DNA of 64,000 nt from Polyangia bacterium (GCA_030424595.1 JAUHWG010000026.1:104622-168621); one strand, 5' to 3'. Positions 25,105 through 33,733 are shown, numbered from the stretch's first letter. The notes: generated by a model from the letters alone, not told the origin. Translations and numbers: made by a program.

Positions 25105-27111
25105 ATGGTTTCTCGACGCACCTTTCCCTCTTCGCTGATCGCGGCAGTCCCGGCTGCGCTCCTCATCCTTGGCTGCAGCGGCGACGACACGGCGACCTCC
25201 GGCACCGACACCGCCAGCACCGTCAGCACGACGGATCCGGCGACCGCCACCGCCACCGCCACCGCCACCGCGACGACGACGATGACCGGCACGACCGCGG
25301 ACACCGGCACCGACTCCGACGGCACCTCGACGACCTCCTCCGAGACCTCGACGACGACCAACCCGACCACCACCGATCCGACCACCACAACCGATCCGAC
25401 CACCACCACCGATCCGACCACCACCGATCCGACCACCACCGACGGCACCACCGACGGCACCACCGACGGCACCACCGACGGCACCACCGGAGGTTTTTGC
25501 GCCGAGGGCACCCAGATCTGCGAGGACGGCGTCGCCAAGATCTGCGACGGCATGGGCGGCTTCTCGAGCGAGGAGACCTGCGAGAACGAGTGTGACGACA
25601 ACCTCGGCTGCGTCCTCTGCATCCCCGGCTCCTCGGTCTGCGTCGACGGTGACTCGGAGATCTGCGCCGACGACGGCCAGTCCTTCGACGGCAAGGTCGA
25701 GTGCGACGAGGTCCAGGGCGTGATGTGCGACGAGGATCTCGGCAGCTGCGTCGGCGTCTGCGCCCCCGACACCCTCGGCCTGAGCTACATCGGCTGCGAG
25801 TACTTCCCGACGGTCACGGCCAACGTCGTCTCGACCAACTTCAACTTCGCGGTCGCCGTCGCCAACACCTCGGACTCGGTCGCCAACGTCCGCGTCGACC
25901 GCGGCGGCAATATGGTCGCCAGCGACACCGTCGCCGCCAACAGCGTCAAGATCATCAACCTCCCCTGGGTCTCCGAGCTCAAGGTCACCCAGAGTTCCCC
26001 CTCCGTGAAGGTCAACGACGGCGCCTACCGCCTGCGCTCCGACCAGCCGGTCACCGTCTATCAGTTCAACCCGCTCCAGTACAAGATCGGCAACTCGTCG
26101 TCCTTCACCAACGACGCCTCCCTCCTCCTCCCGGTCAACACCTGGACCGGCGACTACTTCGTCGCCGCGCGCAACTCCTGGCGCTTCAACAACAGCCCGC
26201 CGGCCTACCCCGGCCTCTACGCGGTGGTCGCCGCCCAGGACGGCACCACGGTCGAGCTCGCTCCCTCCGCGACCGGCAAGATCGTCAAGGCCGGCGGCGG
26301 GGTCGCGGCCAACGGCACGGGCTCCATCTCGCTCGACCGCGGCGATGTTCTCCAGGTCTTCTCCGGCGACACCGGGAACAACCCGAGCACCGCGGACCTG
26401 ACCGGCACCCACATCACCGCCGACAAGCCGATCCAGCTCTTCGGCGGACACATGTGCACCTTCGTCCCCTTCAACATCGGCTACTGCGACCACCTCGAGG
26501 AGGCCATCCCCCCCTTCGAGGCCCTGGCCAAGGAGTACATCGTCACGCCGCCGCTGATCCCCACCGGCGGCAACAACCCGAAGGCGGAGATGGTCCGGAT
26601 CGTCGCGACCACCGACGACACCAGCCTGAGCTACGATCCGCCCCAGGGCGGGGCTCCGACCAACATCGCCAACGCGGGCGACTACGTCGAGATCTCGCAG
26701 ACCAACAAGGACTTCAAGATCACCGCCGACAAGAAGGTGATCGTGTCGCAGTACATGCTCGGCCAGGACGCCGGCGGCAACTCGGGTGACCCGGCGATGA
26801 CCATCGCCGTCGGGGTCGACCAGTACCGCTCGGACTACCTCTTCCACGCGCCGACCAACTACGAGAAGAACTTCGTCAACATCACCGCGCCCGACGGCGC
26901 GAACGTGCAGCTCGACGGTATGGCCGTCAACGGCTTTACGGCGATCGGCGGCACCGGCTTCGGCGTCGCCCGGGTCCAGCTCAACAACAACGGCGACGGC
27001 AACCACGACATCACGTCGAACCAGCCCGTCGGCATCAGCGTCTACGGCTACGGCCAGTACACCTCGTTCTGGTACCCCGGCGGCCTCAACCTCGAGGTCC
27101 TGCCGCAGTAG
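25105..27111 (+). CDS. IgGFc-binding-domain-like lipoprotein
   Basis: 668 aa from the ATG at 25105. Lipobox LILGC, Cys24. A Thr-rich linker of TTTDPTTTDP and TDGTTDGT units spans residues ~28-130. A Cys-rich module follows (CAEGTQICEDGVAKICDG..., three similar GxxxCxDGxxxxC repeats). The large C-terminal domain (~420 residues) has TVYQFNPLQYKIGNSSSF, PVNTWTGDYFVAARNSW, GTHITADKPIQLFGGHMC, and NYEKNFVNITAP, as in the N-terminal domain of vertebrate IgGFc-binding protein and its bacterial relatives. Probably a surface adhesion or capture protein. Confidence 0.85.
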   Translation: MVSRRTFPSSLIAAVPAALLILGCSGDDTATSGTDTASTVSTTDPATATATATATATTTMTGTTADTGTDSDGTSTTSSETSTTTNPTTTDPTTTTDPTTTTDPTTTDPTTTDGTTDGTTDGTTDGTTGGFCAEGTQICEDGVAKICDGMGGFSSEETCENECDDNLGCVLCIPGSSVCVDGDSEICADDGQSFDGKVECDEVQGVMCDEDLGSCVGVCAPDTLGLSYIGCEYFPTVTANVVSTNFNFAVAVANTSDSVANVRVDRGGNMVASDTVAANSVKIINLPWVSELKVTQSSPSVKVNDGAYRLRSDQPVTVYQFNPLQYKIGNSSSFTNDASLLLPVNTWTGDYFVAARNSWRFNNSPPAYPGLYAVVAAQDGTTVELAPSATGKIVKAGGGVAANGTGSISLDRGDVLQVFSGDTGNNPSTADLTGTHITADKPIQLFGGHMCTFVPFNIGYCDHLEEAIPPFEALAKEYIVTPPLIPTGGNNPKAEMVRIVATTDDTSLSYDPPQGGAPTNIANAGDYVEISQTNKDFKITADKKVIVSQYMLGQDAGGNSGDPAMTIAVGVDQYRSDYLFHAPTNYEKNFVNITAPDGANVQLDGMAVNGFTAIGGTGFGVARVQLNNNGDGNHDITSNQPVGISVYGYGQYTSFWYPGGLNLEVLPQ

Positions 27112-27136
27112 CACGAGCCGCTCAACGCAGCTCCAA

Positions 27137-27166
27137 GGGGTCCGCGCGAGCGCTCGCGCGGGCCCC
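27137..27166 (+). terminator. Strong hairpin downstream of the IgGFc-like gene
   Basis: GGGGTCCGCGCGAGC pairs with GCTCGCGCGGGCCCC (one T-G wobble, 15-bp arms, minimal loop), 25 bp past the stop codon and between convergent genes. No T-run follows, so it may act as an mRNA 3' end stabiliser or a GC-type terminator. Confidence 0.55.
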
Positions 27167-27207
27167 TGCCTCGTCTGGCGGGGCGCGCCCTCCCCTGCTT
27201 GGAGCCC

Positions 27208-27251
27208 CGAGAGCTGACCGAGAGCTGACCGAGAGCTGACCGAGAGCTGAC
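27208..27251 (-). repeat. 11-bp tandem repeat just after the lysoplasmalogenase stop
   Basis: Four perfect CGAGAGCTGAC units plus a partial fifth, ending about a dozen bases from the stop codon of the leftward gene. Eleven is not a multiple of three, so the array is non-coding. Confidence 0.9.
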
Positions 27252-27263
27252 CGAGAGCGAGGC

Positions 27264-27923
27264 TCAGCAGGCGGCGAGCGGCGTCGGCGGTGCCGCTTGG
27301 AGGGCGAAGAGGAGCTGGGCCCCGTAGTAGAGCGGCAGGCCGAAGAGGCGGTTGTTGAAGTCGGAGGCGATGAAGCGGTCGCGGGCGACGAAGAGGTCAG
27401 AGACGAAGAACGCGGCGCCGGCGATGCCGATGGCGGCGTTGCCCGCCGACCAGCCCGCGGCGAGGGCGAGCGTCGCCATCCCGGAGCTCGCGACGACGTG
27501 GGCGATGGCCGCGAGGCGCAGACCCTGAGGCACATGGGGCAGGATCCGGCGGACGAGCCCACGGGCGATGACGGCGAAGGCCGCGGCGATCACCAGCGCG
27601 ACGCTCGTATCGACGCCCAAGACGACAAACGCAGCGCTAAAGGCGATATGGGCGAGGAGGAGCGAGACCAAGCCCCCGACCAACGTTGACGTCTCCCGCG
27701 CGGCGAGGACCATGTCCCCCAGCGTCGACAGGCAGAGCGCCACCAGCAAGAGCTGTCCCCAAGGGCTCTCCAAGGCGCCGAGGCTCAGGGCGATGGTGAT
27801 GACGCCCGAGGAGGCGGTGGCCTTGGTCAGAAGCCGGCCGGATCGGTCTTGTCGACGGTCCGCGGCGATGTGCAGGAGCACCGAGCCGACGGTGAAGGCT
27901 ATGAGCATTGCGGCATCATGCAT
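27264..27923 (-). CDS. YhhN/TMEM86 family membrane protein (lysoplasmalogenase-like)
   Basis: 219 aa from MHDAAMLIAF; the frame is open 14 codons further but this start precedes the first helix. Eight hydrophobic segments. Family landmarks: ALCLSTLGDMVLA (the GD pair), LLLAHIAFSAAFVV, GAAFFVSDLFVARDRF (second conserved Asp) and a C-terminal PLYYGAQLLFAL. Animal homologues hydrolyse the vinyl ether of lysoplasmalogens in the membrane; bacterial members are less well characterised. Myxobacteria make ether lipids, so the role fits. Confidence 0.87.
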   Translation of the reverse strand: MHDAAMLIAFTVGSVLLHIAADRRQDRSGRLLTKATASSGVITIALSLGALESPWGQLLLVALCLSTLGDMVLAARETSTLVGGLVSLLLAHIAFSAAFVVLGVDTSVALVIAAAFAVIARGLVRRILPHVPQGLRLAAIAHVVASSGMATLALAAGWSAGNAAIGIAGAAFFVSDLFVARDRFIASDFNNRLFGLPLYYGAQLLFALQAAPPTPLAAC

Positions 27924-28055
27924 CGGACCACGCAAGTGTAGGATCGCCGAGCGAGGATCGTCCACGGTCGATGGAGCGCAGGCCCCGTGCGGCGATGCTC
28001 GGCGAGCCCGAGGGCGTGCGCTCAGCCCGCTCTGCCAGCAGCGCCTATTTCCGGG

Positions 28056-29222
28056 CTAGCGCCGCTTGTCAAAGCGCAGATCAAAGCTGACCTCGGTGCA
28101 GACCGGACTCGCCGCACCGGCGACGACGAAGGGCTTGAAGCGCCACTTCTTCACGGTCTCGCGGCAGATCTGGTTGACCTTCGGATCGTAGCAAGCGCCG
28201 ACGCTTCGGACGTCGACGGTGCGGCCGCGCGGATCGACGCAAAAGCGGATCCGGCTGGTGCACGGGCGCCGATCAAACATCCCCGCCTTCGTGCTCGCGA
28301 GGGCCTTGGGATCCGGATCGGGAGCGTAGAGGCTGTGGGCCATCACCCCGACGATCGGCATGACCTTCGTCGGTCGCTGCCCGGGGCCGCCCTGCTTCGT
28401 CGAGCCCGGCGTCTGAGCCGAACCGCCAAGGCCGCCGGAAATACCCGCGGGCTCGCCCTTCTCGCCGGTGGCGACCCCTCCGGGGACTCCGACGCCGCCG
28501 AGCGCTCCGCCGACGACGCCGCCCTGGACGCCGCCGACAACGCCGCCCTGGACGCCGCCCTTCGCCCGGCCTGGGACGCCCCCGGGGACCGAGATCGTCG
28601 CCTCCTCCTCCTCGCTCGCCTCTCCGGCCGACGCTGCCCCCGGGACGCTGCCGGGGACCGGCGCCTCGCCGAGCGACCACTTGGCTCGGCTCGTCCCGCG
28701 CTCCGCCGAGGCGGTCGCGTTCGGAGAGAGCTCCGCGGGATGGACCCGACCCTCGTCGTCGAAGACGGCGCCGAGCCCCGGTCCGTCGACGAGGACGATG
28801 AGGACGATCGCCGCGGCTGCCAACGGCAACGCAAAGCCCCACCAGCTCCGCTCGGCCGAGCGAGGCTGCGAACCCGGCGAGACCGCGCTCTGGATCGGGA
28901 TGACGTCAGCCCGCGGCCCCTCGTCGTCGACAAAGCCCGGAGCGCCGAGGCCCACGCCCGCGCCCGCGCCGAGGAAGTCGTCGACGACCCGCGCCGCGAT
29001 CCGCTCCTCGGCCTCGGAGTCGAGCCCGCCGAGGAGCTCGCGCAGCTGCTCGCGATCGAGGCTCGCGCCCTCCTCTGCGTCCGCGAGGCCGTCCAAGCCC
29101 CCGCGCTCGCCCCCGTCTGTCGCGACGTCAAGCCAGGCGCTCGGGATCCCGTCACCGAGCTGGTTCAGCGCGTCATCGCTGAGCTCGCCGAGCTCAGGCA
29201 GATCTTCGGGTCGTCTATCCAT
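28056..29222 (-). CDS. Membrane protein with cytoplasmic N-domain and periplasmic TonB-like C-domain; candidate anti-sigma factor
   Basis: 388 aa. Residues ~1-120 are acidic and soluble (DLPELGELSDDALNQL; LDREQLRELLGGLDSEAEERIAARV) and would bind the sigma factor. The Cys/His motif of zinc anti-sigma factors is absent. One transmembrane helix (GFALPLAAAAIVLIVLV) follows. The periplasmic part has a Gly/Val repeat (GGVQGGVVGG) and ends in a ~75-residue TonB C-terminal-like domain (FCVDPRGRTVDVR...VKKWRFKPFVVAG) with five Cys. The start overlaps the sigma-factor gene by 8 bp. The domain is clearly paralogous to the one encoded at 31370-32161. The anti-sigma role is inferred from position and topology. 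Confidence 0.82.
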   Translation of the reverse strand: MDRRPEDLPELGELSDDALNQLGDGIPSAWLDVATDGGERGGLDGLADAEEGASLDREQLRELLGGLDSEAEERIAARVVDDFLGAGAGVGLGAPGFVDDEGPRADVIPIQSAVSPGSQPRSAERSWWGFALPLAAAAIVLIVLVDGPGLGAVFDDEGRVHPAELSPNATASAERGTSRAKWSLGEAPVPGSVPGAASAGEASEEEEATISVPGGVPGRAKGGVQGGVVGGVQGGVVGGALGGVGVPGGVATGEKGEPAGISGGLGGSAQTPGSTKQGGPGQRPTKVMPIVGVMAHSLYAPDPDPKALASTKAGMFDRRPCTSRIRFCVDPRGRTVDVRSVGACYDPKVNQICRETVKKWRFKPFVVAGAASPVCTEVSFDLRFDKRR

Positions 29223-29949
29223 GGGCCCTCCGTCCCCCCACGTCGCCCTCGCTCTGGAGGCGACGCAGACGCTTGACCAGCCGAGACTTCCGCGCCTGGA
29301 AGGTGTTCTCGGCGATCCCCAGGCGAGCGCAGCACGCCGCCTGCTCCGCCTGCTCGACGTAGATCATCGAGAAGAGGGAGCGGTCGCTCTCCGAGAGCGC
29401 CTCGACGGCCCGCTCGAGATCGATGATCTGGGTGAGCCGGAGCCACTCGCCCGGAGCCGTCGTATCACCGTCGATCCTCGCCATGTCTTCCTTGAGCTCC
29501 TCCCAGCGGACGCGCCGTCGCTCGTACGAGCGCAGGAGAACGTTGAGGGCCACACCTATCACAAAGCGACGCAGGCCGCGCTCGTCGTCGCCCCCCGCCT
29601 GCTGCCGCGTTGGGTCGAACTTCCGCAGGATCCGCCCGTCGTCGCGGAAGAGGGCCACGAGCACCTCCTGCACGTCGTCCTCCTTGCTCGCGCCCCGCCG
29701 CAGGAGGTAGGGGCGCCGCGCCAGGAGGATCGTCCGCCCGGCGATCGCCGCCGGGATCAGGTAGCGCGCGAGCTCGTTGAGCTCCGCCCGCTCGCGCCCG
29801 TCGAGGACACGCCTCAACCGCTCTGGGCTCCAGGACGCGGACATCGACGCACGCAGCTTATCGGATCGCGGAAGCGGACACGAGGCCGATGGCCGCGGCG
29901 ACGCCCGCGGAAAGCGGGCCGCGACGAGGTTGCCCGCAGCTTCGCTCAT
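29215..29949 (-). CDS. ECF-type RNA polymerase sigma factor
   Basis: 244 aa using the ATG at 29949, which overlaps the stop of the preceding gene (ATGA) and has GAGGTC seven bases upstream. An internal ATG at 29844 would give 209 aa. Region 2: YLIPAAIAGRTILLARRPYLLRRG with EDDVQEVLVALF. Region 4: LSESDRSLFSMIY...RLGIAENTFQARKSRLVKRLRRL, a helix-turn-helix. Directs RNA polymerase to target promoters, probably including its own operon. The next gene encodes its likely membrane partner. Confidence 0.9.
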   Translation of the reverse strand: MSEAAGNLVAARFPRASPRPSASCPLPRSDKLRASMSASWSPERLRRVLDGRERAELNELARYLIPAAIAGRTILLARRPYLLRRGASKEDDVQEVLVALFRDDGRILRKFDPTRQQAGGDDERGLRRFVIGVALNVLLRSYERRRVRWEELKEDMARIDGDTTAPGEWLRLTQIIDLERAVEALSESDRSLFSMIYVEQAEQAACCARLGIAENTFQARKSRLVKRLRRLQSEGDVGGRRAHG

Positions 29950-31364
29950 AGGCGGACCTCGACCGGTCGGTGCCGGCGCTCGCGGGTCCCGTCGCCGAGC
30001 TGACCGTACCCGTTGTCGCCCCAGCACCAGACCGACTCGGAGCCCCCAGCTCCGGTGATCGCACAGGTGTCGTGAAAGCCGACGGCGAAGGCACGGACCG
30101 GCGGCAGCCCCTCGACCAGGGAGGGGTCCTCGATCCCGCCGAGCGGCGGAGGCGGGTGTCCGAGCTCGCCGAAGGCGTTTTGCCCCCAACACCAGAGCTC
30201 CCCCGCGGCTGTCCGCCCGCAGGCGTGACCACCGCTGGCCTGGAGCTCGACCATCGCCGAGCTGCCGACGAGCACCGACGGCCGGTAGCGCGGGTTGTCC
30301 TCGCCGAAGTCCAACGTCATCCCCGTCTGTCCCCACGACCAGACCCGTCCTGTCTCGTCGAGGGCGTAGCTGAGAGAGCCGCCGACCGCGACGCTGACGA
30401 CCGCCGGCAGGCCCTTCGGGCCGACGGGCAAAGGGGCCTCCTTGCACTCCCGCGGCGGGAGACAGCGGCTCCCGGGGCACACCTCGCGGAGGTTACGACA
30501 GCCCCCCTCGCCGTTGCCGACCTGACCGCGGGAGTTGTCGCCCCAGCAGCGGACATGCGCCCCGCGGCGCAGACAGGCGTGACCGTCGGAGAGCGCGAGC
30601 GCGTCAGCGCCCCGGAGCTCCGCGATCACCTGCGGCTCGGCCCTGTAGTGGGCGGTCCCGTCACCCAGCTGACCTGTCCCCCAGCACCGGAAGCCGCCCT
30701 CCGTGGCCGCGCAGGCCCGTCGGAAACCAGCGGCGAGCCCATCCGCAGACGGGACGTCGACGCGCACCGGCGCAGTGCGCCGGTCGGAGGTGCGGTCTCC
30801 GAGCTGCCCCTCGTCGTTCTCCCCCCAACAATAGACCTCGCCCCCCACGGCGAGGGCGCAGGTGAAGTCGTAGCCGACGACCACCTCGAGCACCGGCGGC
30901 AGACCTGGGACCCGCTGAGGAGTGAGGATCCTGTCGACGTCCGGCTGACCGACGCCGAGGATCCCAAAGCGGTTGTTCCCCCAACAGCGCAGCTCACCCC
31001 GCTCGAGCGCGCAGCTGTGATGAGCCCCGAGCGCGAGGCGCAGCGACTTCGCCGACTTCTCCGACCTCTCCGACCTCTCCGACCTCGCCGACTTCGCCGA
31101 CCTCTCCGACCTCTCCGACTTCGCCGTCGCCAGCTCCCCGGCGGCCGAGGGCTGGCTCAGCCCGTCACTGCGCGGCTCCTCCTCGCTCCGGCCATCACGC
31201 TCCTCCTCTGCGCCCCCCGCAGCTCCGGCGCCGGCAGGATGGCCCCCCTCTTGAGGGCTGTGCGCTGAGCAACCGACGATGATCCACCCGGAGACGACGA
31301 CCGACGCAGCGAGCCCGCCGAGCCCGCGCCCCGACCTCGTCGCCGCCTGTGGTCGCTGTCGCAG
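29946..31364 (-). CDS. RCC1-repeat lipoprotein (seven-bladed propeller), probable CTG start
   Basis: 472 aa if read from the CTG at 31364. That codon follows AAGGAG by 8 bases, and no ATG, GTG or TTG exists in frame before residue 158. It gives MRQRPQAATRSGRGLGG then a hydrophobic stretch ending WIIVGC, a lipobox. A Ser/Arg/Lys linker made of a 9-bp repeat follows (SERSERSAKSARSERSERSE). Seven RCC1-type repeats then follow, each with a C..WG.N..G.LG.G-like core (CALERGELRCWGNN, TCALAVGGEVYCWGEN, CWGDNSRGQVGNG, CWGQNAFGELG, CWGDNGYGQLGDG). Likely a lipid-anchored periplasmic or surface propeller. It sits between a TonB-like gene (5 bp gap) and the ECF sigma gene (ATGA). Confidence 0.85.
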   Translation of the reverse strand: MRQRPQAATRSGRGLGGLAASVVVSGWIIVGCSAHSPQEGGHPAGAGAAGGAEEERDGRSEEEPRSDGLSQPSAAGELATAKSERSERSAKSARSERSERSEKSAKSLRLALGAHHSCALERGELRCWGNNRFGILGVGQPDVDRILTPQRVPGLPPVLEVVVGYDFTCALAVGGEVYCWGENDEGQLGDRTSDRRTAPVRVDVPSADGLAAGFRRACAATEGGFRCWGTGQLGDGTAHYRAEPQVIAELRGADALALSDGHACLRRGAHVRCWGDNSRGQVGNGEGGCRNLREVCPGSRCLPPRECKEAPLPVGPKGLPAVVSVAVGGSLSYALDETGRVWSWGQTGMTLDFGEDNPRYRPSVLVGSSAMVELQASGGHACGRTAAGELWCWGQNAFGELGHPPPPLGGIEDPSLVEGLPPVRAFAVGFHDTCAITGAGGSESVWCWGDNGYGQLGDGTRERRHRPVEVRL

Positions 31365-31369
31365 TCGCC

Positions 31370-32161
31370 CTACTCCTTGAAGCTGAGATCAAACTGGACG
31401 GTGCTGCAGGTCTTCTTCGCCGCCCCGGCGACGATGAAGGGCTTGAAGCGCCAGCGCTTCACCGCATCGCGACAGATCGCGTCCACCTGAGGATCGTAAC
31501 ACTTGGACTTCGTCCGGACGTCGACGACCTTCCCGCTCGCGTCGACGCAAAAGGAGGTCCGGTTGACGCAGGAGCGCTTGTCGAACATCCCCGCCTTGCT
31601 CGCCGCGAGCCGCTTCTGGTCGGGATCGGGCGTGAACACGCCCTGGGCCATCACCGCCTGGATCGGCTTGGGCGGCGGCGCGGCCTCCTTCTTGCGCGGC
31701 TTGAGCAGGCTCGTCGAATCACCGATGGAGACGCCGATGGGCGACCCCGGCATGCCGATCGATCCGCCGCGCGGGATCCCCGGGACCCCGCTGCTGCCCC
31801 CGCCGCCGCGGAGCTTCGGCAGCTCCTTCGGCGCCTCGCTCGGGGGCGCGAGGGACTCCTCCTGCGGCGACTCCTCCTCAGGCACCTCCTCGCTCGGCCG
31901 CGCCGACTCCGAGTCATCGTCATCGGCCTTCACCGCCGCCGCTGCGGGTGCGGCGGGCGGCGGCGGCGGGTCGTCCATGTCGAGCTGAAAGATGAGGTAG
32001 TCGCTGGTCGGCGCGTCGACCCTGCTGATGTCCATCTTGTTGGCGGCCCAGGCGAAGGTGACCATCGACAGGGTCACCATGCCCGAGAGGATCGCCGAGA
32101 CGCCCATCATCCGGGTGAAGCGCGGGTCGACGGCCTGGTAGGTCATGTAGTGCTCAAACAT
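31370..32161 (-). CDS. TonB-like protein with single N-terminal membrane anchor
   Basis: 263 aa. A short cytoplasmic start (MFEHYMTYQAVDPRFTR), one transmembrane helix (MMGVSAILSGMVTLSMVTFAW), a Pro/Ala/Glu-rich periplasmic stretch (PPPPPAAPAAAAVKADDDD...), a Gly-rich segment, and a C-terminal domain FCVDASGKVVDVR...AVKRWRFKPFIVAGAA with Cys residues at the same positions as in the protein encoded at 28056-29222. This is the layout of TonB energy-coupling proteins, but no ExbB/ExbD genes are nearby. First gene of the leftward operon containing the RCC1 lipoprotein, the ECF sigma factor and its putative partner. Confidence 0.85.
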   Translation of the reverse strand: MFEHYMTYQAVDPRFTRMMGVSAILSGMVTLSMVTFAWAANKMDISRVDAPTSDYLIFQLDMDDPPPPPAAPAAAAVKADDDDSESARPSEEVPEEESPQEESLAPPSEAPKELPKLRGGGGSSGVPGIPRGGSIGMPGSPIGVSIGDSTSLLKPRKKEAAPPPKPIQAVMAQGVFTPDPDQKRLAASKAGMFDKRSCVNRTSFCVDASGKVVDVRTKSKCYDPQVDAICRDAVKRWRFKPFIVAGAAKKTCSTVQFDLSFKE

Positions 32162-32460
32162 CGGTGCCTCCTCGGGACCCGAGCGCAGCAGCGCCCCAAC
32201 GCGTCAGGCGATGACGACGCAGGACCCCGCAGCGGCCGCACAACGCGACCGGCTCCAGCCTCTGTCCACCTCTTCCCCGCACCCCAGACTTCCTGACAGC
32301 CCCGCGGAGATTTTTCTATTTCCCCCGAGGCGAGGCCTCAGGAGGCCCTAGCAGCCCACTGAGGTTCGGACGCGCGGCGAGAGCACTCGCGACCTTCGCG
32401 GATCCGAGACGCCGCGATCTTCATCAAGAGTTGGTGCGGGCCTGCCCGCATGTGGGTCTG
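32162..32460 (-). other. Intergenic upstream of the TonB/RCC1/ECF operon
   Basis: About 300 bp, with one AT-rich patch (GAGATTTTTCTATTTCCC, 32309-32326) in an otherwise GC-rich spacer. The operon promoter most likely lies here; no confident -35/-10 pair can be assigned. Confidence 0.4.
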
Positions 32461-33090
32461 CTAGATGTTCGTCAGGATGAAGTAGAGCGCGAACCCGTTC
32501 GTCAGGCAGATCGCGAGGATCAGCGCGAAGCCCGAGACTCTGCGCAGGCGTCTTCGCAGGACTTCACGCCCCGACCCCTCGCCTAGGAGCGAGGCCAGGC
32601 GCAGGCGCTCGCTGAAGGTGTACGCCCCGCCGGCGATCGCGAGCGCGAGGAAGCCGAACGCCAAGATCAGGATCTGGAGCTCGTACACGCTGAGGCCGTC
32701 GACGTTCGCCGCGACCCGGCAGCGCGACGGGTCCTCGGGATCAAAGGCGACCGCCACCGGCCCCTCATCACCGCACTTGGTGTCTGAGCCGCCGCACAGG
32801 TGGTCCTCGCCCCCGACCTCGATGACAAATCGACCGCCCGAGAAGGGTCCGCACTCGCTGTCGACGCTCTCCGCCACGGGCGAGCTCGCGTCGAGCTCCC
32901 AGGGCTGAGCCGCGAGCCCCAGCACCCCGCTGCCACCGATGAGCAGACCGCCAACCCCCACGATCATCAAGATCACCCCCGCCGAGCCGCCCCGACCCTT
33001 GTGTCGCATGATCGCGTCGAGGAGCGTCGGCTTCTCGCCAGCCCCGTCGCCCTCGCCCCCCTCGCCGCTGCTCTCTGCTTCGTCGCTCAC
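32461..33090 (-). CDS. Membrane protein with three transmembrane segments, unknown function
   Basis: 209 aa from the GTG at 33090 (preceded by AGGGATGATCC). An acidic N-terminus, TM1 (GVILMIVGVGGLLIGGSGVLG), an extracytoplasmic region with four Cys (ECGPFSGG, HLCGGSDTKCGDEG, SRCRV), TM2 (LQILILAFGFLALAIAGGAY) and TM3 (VSGFALILAICLTNGFALYF) separated by a basic loop. The Cys suggest a disulfide-stabilised outer loop. Nothing recognised. Confidence 0.75.
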   Translation of the reverse strand: MSDEAESSGEGGEGDGAGEKPTLLDAIMRHKGRGGSAGVILMIVGVGGLLIGGSGVLGLAAQPWELDASSPVAESVDSECGPFSGGRFVIEVGGEDHLCGGSDTKCGDEGPVAVAFDPEDPSRCRVAANVDGLSVYELQILILAFGFLALAIAGGAYTFSERLRLASLLGEGSGREVLRRRLRRVSGFALILAICLTNGFALYFILTNI

Positions 33091-33240
33091 CGGATCATCC
33101 CTAGCAGCCCTCGACAAGCGCCGACAAGCGCAGATCTCCGCGAGCCTTGAACCACTCCCCCCTCGCCCCAGTCAGCCGACCGGACAACCCGCGCCAGCAC
33201 AGGCGCGAGGCAGCGATCGTGCGAATCCACGACAACCCCT

Positions 33241-33386
33241 CGACAAGCGGCCCTGCCCTCATCCTCAACTCACCCCTCCGCCCCAGGGCAACCCCCCGAC
33301 AAGCGGCCCTGCCCTCATCCTCAACTCACCCCTCCGCCCCAGGGCAACCCCCCGACAAGCAGCCCTGCCCTCATCCTCAACTCACC
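33241..33386. repeat. 56-bp tandem repeat, 2.6 copies
   Basis: Units begin at 33241, 33297 and 33353 with CGACAAGC(G/A)GCCCTGCCCTC. The first two are nearly identical and the third breaks off after ~34 bp. The period is not a multiple of three. Confidence 0.92.
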
Positions 33387-33447
33387 TTCCACCGGAGGAC
33401 GAGCCGCAGAGGACGGGCGAGGGGGGACACCGCGAACGAGTCTAGGA

Positions 33448-33484
33448 CGCGCATCGACCCCTTGGAACAAGGGGTCGACGCGCG
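33448..33484. other. Intergenic hairpin with 17-bp stem
   Basis: CGCGCATCGACCCCTTG pairs with CAAGGGGTCGACGCGCG around a GAA loop, with one A-C mismatch. No T-run on either side, so it is not a classical terminator. About 250 bp downstream of the Cys-rich lipoprotein gene. Confidence 0.8.
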
Positions 33485-33733
33485 CTCCGACCTGTCTGAG
33501 AGAGTGGTGTCCCCTCTTGACCGGCCTCCGCCTCAGCCTCCCCCCAACCCCGAACTTTCGCCCCCGAAATCCCTCCCCGAAGAGCGAGCGAGAGCCCCGG
33601 CGAGCACCGACCGCCACACCTCGCCGAGGTTCTCCGAAAGAACCGTCGCACGCAGCCCACCACGCACAGCCCACCACGGGCCATCACGCAGCCCGAGTCG
33701 AGCCCCCCGCGTCAGCCTCCGAGCGCGCTCCGA

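Larger units (their letters stand above)
33091..33733. other. Intergenic with repeats and a strong hairpin, no gene recognised
   Basis: About 640 bp holding a 56-bp tandem repeat (33241-33386) and a 17-bp-stem hairpin (33448-33484). Frames that are open here are by-products of the repeat and of GC content. Confidence 0.6.

Noticed and set aside
24982..27114. 710-codon frame antisense to the IgGFc-like lipoprotein gene
   Set aside because: No motif; the plus strand has a lipoprotein leader, Thr linker and a recognised domain.
33241..33386. Repeat resembling a CRISPR array
   Set aside because: The units are head-to-tail 56-mers without unique spacers; no cas genes are present in the window.
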